Shown here: positions 5,628 through 7,228 of the stretch, one piece after another | Position numbering within the stretch: position 1 is the stretch's first letter | Layout of the letters: each line of letters starts with the position of its first letter | NCBI GenBank assembly: GCA_900321195.1 | Contig: ONVG01000076.1 | Location: forward strand, 1-7,228 | Source of the DNA: an uncultured Eubacteriales bacterium | Lineage (GTDB): Bacteria > Bacillota > Clostridia > Oscillospirales > Acutalibacteraceae | Length of the DNA stretch: 7,228 nt | Direction of reading: 5' to 3' | Made by a program: the position numbers and the translations under genes | The notes under the pieces: model-generated | Databases searched by the model: none | The model's input: only the letters and a program-made list of their open reading frames with translations | Told to the model about the DNA's origin: nothing

Positions 5628-7052
5628 ATGGCAAGTAAATCCAAGAAGATCGTTGCACTTATTCTTACCGCTATGATGGCAACAGCAGCACTCGCAGGCT
5701 GCGGCGGCGGAAAAAAAGAACCGTCTAAGAGTGGTACAACAACAAGCCAGGGCGCAGGTACATCTACAGCATCTGCAGCAGATACCGGCGATGACGACGA
5801 AGAAGGCGAAATAATAGACATCACTGATGCAAATACGCTTTCTGTTATCCAGGAGGAAATGAAGAAAGAGGCTGTTGACGGTACAGTTACACTTAAAGTT
5901 TGGTGTGCAAGTGTTGACCTCGCATTTGAGAAGACTATCGCACAGGAATTCAGTGAGAAATTCAGCGGCAACGGCCTTACAGTTAAGGTCGATGTAAGAG
6001 GTACTATCGGTGAGGACGCAGCAGGCGGCAAGATAATCGAGTCTCCTGAGGACGGCGCAGACGTATTCAACTTCGCAGATGACCAGCTTTCATCACTCGT
6101 TGAAGCTGACGATATCGCAGCTGTATCAGGCTACCTCAAAAAGACTGTAAAGACAAACAATACTTCTGACTCTGTAGCTATCTGTACAGTAGATGATGAA
6201 ATGTATGCATATCCGAAGACATCTGATAACGGTTACTTCATGTACTATGATAAGAGAGTCTTCAAGGATGATGAAGTAGGCGAACTCGATAAGATGATCG
6301 AAAAAGCAAAGGCAGCAGGCAAAAAGGTATTTATCGACCTCGGCAACGCTTGGTACAATACAGGCTTCTTCTTCGCAGCAGGATGTAAGGTAGAGTATAA
6401 GGACAGCGTTCAGACAGCAGAGTTAGGCAACGATAACGGTCTTAAAGCTGCTAAGGCAATGTGCCATATCGCAGAAAACGAAGGCAATGGCTATGAGGGT
6501 ACTCCCGGAACAATGGGCGATAACGCATACGTTAAGCAGGGCTTTGAAACAGGTGAGCTCGCAGCAGCAGTTATCGGTACATGGGAAGGTCCTGACATAA
6601 AGAAGGCTATCGGCGAAGAGAATGTCGGCGCAGCTAAGCTTCCTACAGTTCTTATGGACGGCAAGCAGGAACAGCTCCACTCATTCGGCGGCTATAAGCT
6701 CGTTGGCGTTAACAAGTACTCAAAGGCACAGTTCAGCGCACATATGCTCGCATTCTATCTCACAAATACTGATTCACAGCTCAAGAGATACGGCACAAGA
6801 GGCCTTATCCCGACTAACCAGAAGGCTATAGAAGGCGAGATCAACGGCAAGAAGGTTAAGGACGAGCCTGCACTCAAGGCTATAACAGATCAGCAGCCAT
6901 ATGCACATCCGCAGGGCGCAAGCGTAAGCGGTAAGTACTGGGCATCTAACGTTGGCGGCTTCGGCGGCGAGATCGTTACAAACAAGGGCGTTATGGACGA
7001 TGCTACTATAATGACAAAGCTCAAGGCTCTTGAAGCTCAGATGAAGGACTAA
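5628..7052 (+). CDS. MalE-like sugar ABC transporter substrate-binding lipoprotein
   Basis: This complete 474-residue protein begins with a lipoprotein signal: basic KSKK, a hydrophobic core, and lipobox LAGC with the acylated Cys at residue 25. A Ser/Thr/Gly-rich then acidic linker (about 26-62) tethers the binding domain to the outer face of the membrane. The remainder follows family 1 solute-binding proteins of the maltose/maltodextrin type. VTLKVWCAS (87-95) is the first strand, GADVFNFADDQLSSLVEA (143-160) parallels the MalE segment around its PDIIFWAHD motif, and MYAYPKTSDNGYFMYYDKRVF (192-212) parallels MalE's YPIAVEALSLIYNKDLL. GTWEGPDI (317-324) and YWAS (437-440) supply likely aromatic stacking residues. 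It should bind oligosaccharides, probably alpha-glucans, and pass them to an ABC permease; the exact sugar is uncertain. Codon use is more biased than in neighbouring genes (CTC, ATC, AAG, GGC), which fits high expression. No permease gene follows within the window. Confidence 0.9.
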   Translation: MASKSKKIVALILTAMMATAALAGCGGGKKEPSKSGTTTSQGAGTSTASAADTGDDDEEGEIIDITDANTLSVIQEEMKKEAVDGTVTLKVWCASVDLAFEKTIAQEFSEKFSGNGLTVKVDVRGTIGEDAAGGKIIESPEDGADVFNFADDQLSSLVEADDIAAVSGYLKKTVKTNNTSDSVAICTVDDEMYAYPKTSDNGYFMYYDKRVFKDDEVGELDKMIEKAKAAGKKVFIDLGNAWYNTGFFFAAGCKVEYKDSVQTAELGNDNGLKAAKAMCHIAENEGNGYEGTPGTMGDNAYVKQGFETGELAAAVIGTWEGPDIKKAIGEENVGAAKLPTVLMDGKQEQLHSFGGYKLVGVNKYSKAQFSAHMLAFYLTNTDSQLKRYGTRGLIPTNQKAIEGEINGKKVKDEPALKAITDQQPYAHPQGASVSGKYWASNVGGFGGEIVTNKGVMDDATIMTKLKALEAQMKD

Positions 7053-7085
7053 TCTGTTTAGATTAACTTTATTATCAATACTATC

Positions 7086-7136
7086 GGTTAATAAATATGA
7101 GCGGCCGGTTCTGTTATCGGTTGCTCATATTTAACC
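7086..7136 (+). terminator. Long hairpin after the sugar-binding gene
   Basis: A 16-bp stem (7094-7109 with 7116-7131, three G-T wobbles) closes a six-base loop. It can extend through GGTTAA (7086-7091) with TTAACC (7131-7136) by bulging a few bases. It starts 33 bases after the stop codon. The trailing T-run is short (ATATTTAA), so it may be a weak terminator, or a 3'-protecting hairpin as often found after highly expressed binding-protein genes. Confidence 0.6.
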
Positions 7137-7141
7137 TAAAT

Positions 7142-7203
7142 GGGCAAGAAGTCCCCCGCCTCTAAGGCGGTGGGATGAATTGCCCGTCAGCCGTAAGGCT
7201 GAC
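7142..7203 (-). ncRNA. Omega-RNA-like (TnpB right-end RNA) double hairpin
   Basis: Read on the minus strand there are two abutting hairpins. The first is a perfect 7-bp stem, GTCAGCC / GGCTGAC (7203-7186). The second has an outer stem GGGCAA / TTGCCC (7185-7180 with 7147-7142) and an inner C/G-rich stem of about 10 bp (7175-7152) with one bulged base. The minus-strand order GGCAATTCATCCC, stem, GGG, CTTCTTGCC matches my recollection of the 3' end of TnpB-associated omega-RNAs. The guide would then be templated by the flank left of about 7140. The plus-strand reading offers a GTAA (GNRA) loop followed by TTTT, so orientation is not settled. Confidence 0.4.
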
Positions 7204-7210
7204 TTTTCCC

Positions 7211-7216
7211 TTGACA
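7211..7216 (+). promoter_or_regulatory. Possible -35 box at the window edge
   Basis: A perfect TTGACA lies just after the double hairpin. A matching -10 box would fall beyond the window, so this cannot be tested here. If real, it would drive a rightward gene next to the element. Confidence 0.25.
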
Positions 7217-7228
7217 ACATAGATAGCT

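Larger units (their letters stand above)
7137..7228. mobile_element. Putative end of an IS200/IS605-type (TnpB) element, cut by the window edge
   Basis: The sequence changes abruptly after the hairpin at 7086-7136 into GC-rich nested hairpins with the layout seen at the ends of IS200/IS605-family elements. These are single-strand-transposing elements without terminal inverted repeats. No tnpA or tnpB coding sequence can be confirmed in the 90 bases available. The exact boundary is not visible; it probably lies near 7131-7141. The rest of the element, if present, extends past the right edge. A solo end or a non-autonomous derivative is equally possible. Confidence 0.5.

Noticed and set aside
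5501..6070. 189-residue open frame on the minus strand
   Set aside because: It is antisense to the start of the lipoprotein gene, is low in complexity (Ser/Pro/Val) as expected of a shadow of biased codons, and has no ribosome site.
7142..7228. C-terminal coding tail of tnpB on the minus strand
   Set aside because: Short open frames exist, but none is long enough or has a motif to confirm TnpB within the window.

Overview
The window reads as chromosomal DNA of a low-to-moderate GC Gram-positive anaerobe of the Clostridia, most likely Ruminococcus or a close relative. This placement is an inference. It rests on the DUF348/G5 cell-wall protein, a highly expressed MalE-type lipoprotein with strongly biased codons, AGGAGG-type ribosome sites, and a YtaF-type membrane protein. 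No rRNA, tRNA or CRISPR array is visible.

Layout, left to right. (1) Positions 1-804 hold the 3' part of a secreted DUF348-G5 protein with a 3D-like C-terminus, closed by a clear terminator (829-857). (2) A consensus-like promoter (924-952) drives two small three-helix membrane proteins, 984-1274 and 1298-1570. They resemble each other and look like a tandem duplication of unknown function. A strong terminator follows (1577-1611). (3) On the minus strand, converging on that pair, is a complete 898-residue P2-type calcium-type ATPase (4377-1681). (4) Diverging from it across a 122-bp gap is a YtaF/MntP-family membrane protein with a TTG start (4500-5117) and its own terminator (5118-5150). (5) A long AT-rich non-coding stretch (5151-5627) carries a good extended -10 promoter (5473-5501). 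It leads into a complete 474-residue sugar-binding lipoprotein of an ABC importer (5628-7052). (6) After that gene come a long hairpin (7086-7136) and, to the window edge, a compact two-hairpin structure that resembles the right end/omega-RNA of an IS200/IS605-type (TnpB) element.

How the genes may work together. The ATPase and the YtaF-like protein share a divergent control region and could form a divalent-cation export module; this is inferred from gene order and family membership only. The sugar-binding lipoprotein should capture maltodextrin-like oligosaccharides for an ABC importer, but no permease gene lies in the window, and a putative mobile-element end sits where one might be expected.

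The window is mostly ordinary housekeeping and transport DNA. The two points most worth following up are the tandem small membrane proteins of unknown function and the TnpB-type RNA structure at the right edge. I found no convincing new multi-gene defence or biosynthetic system.
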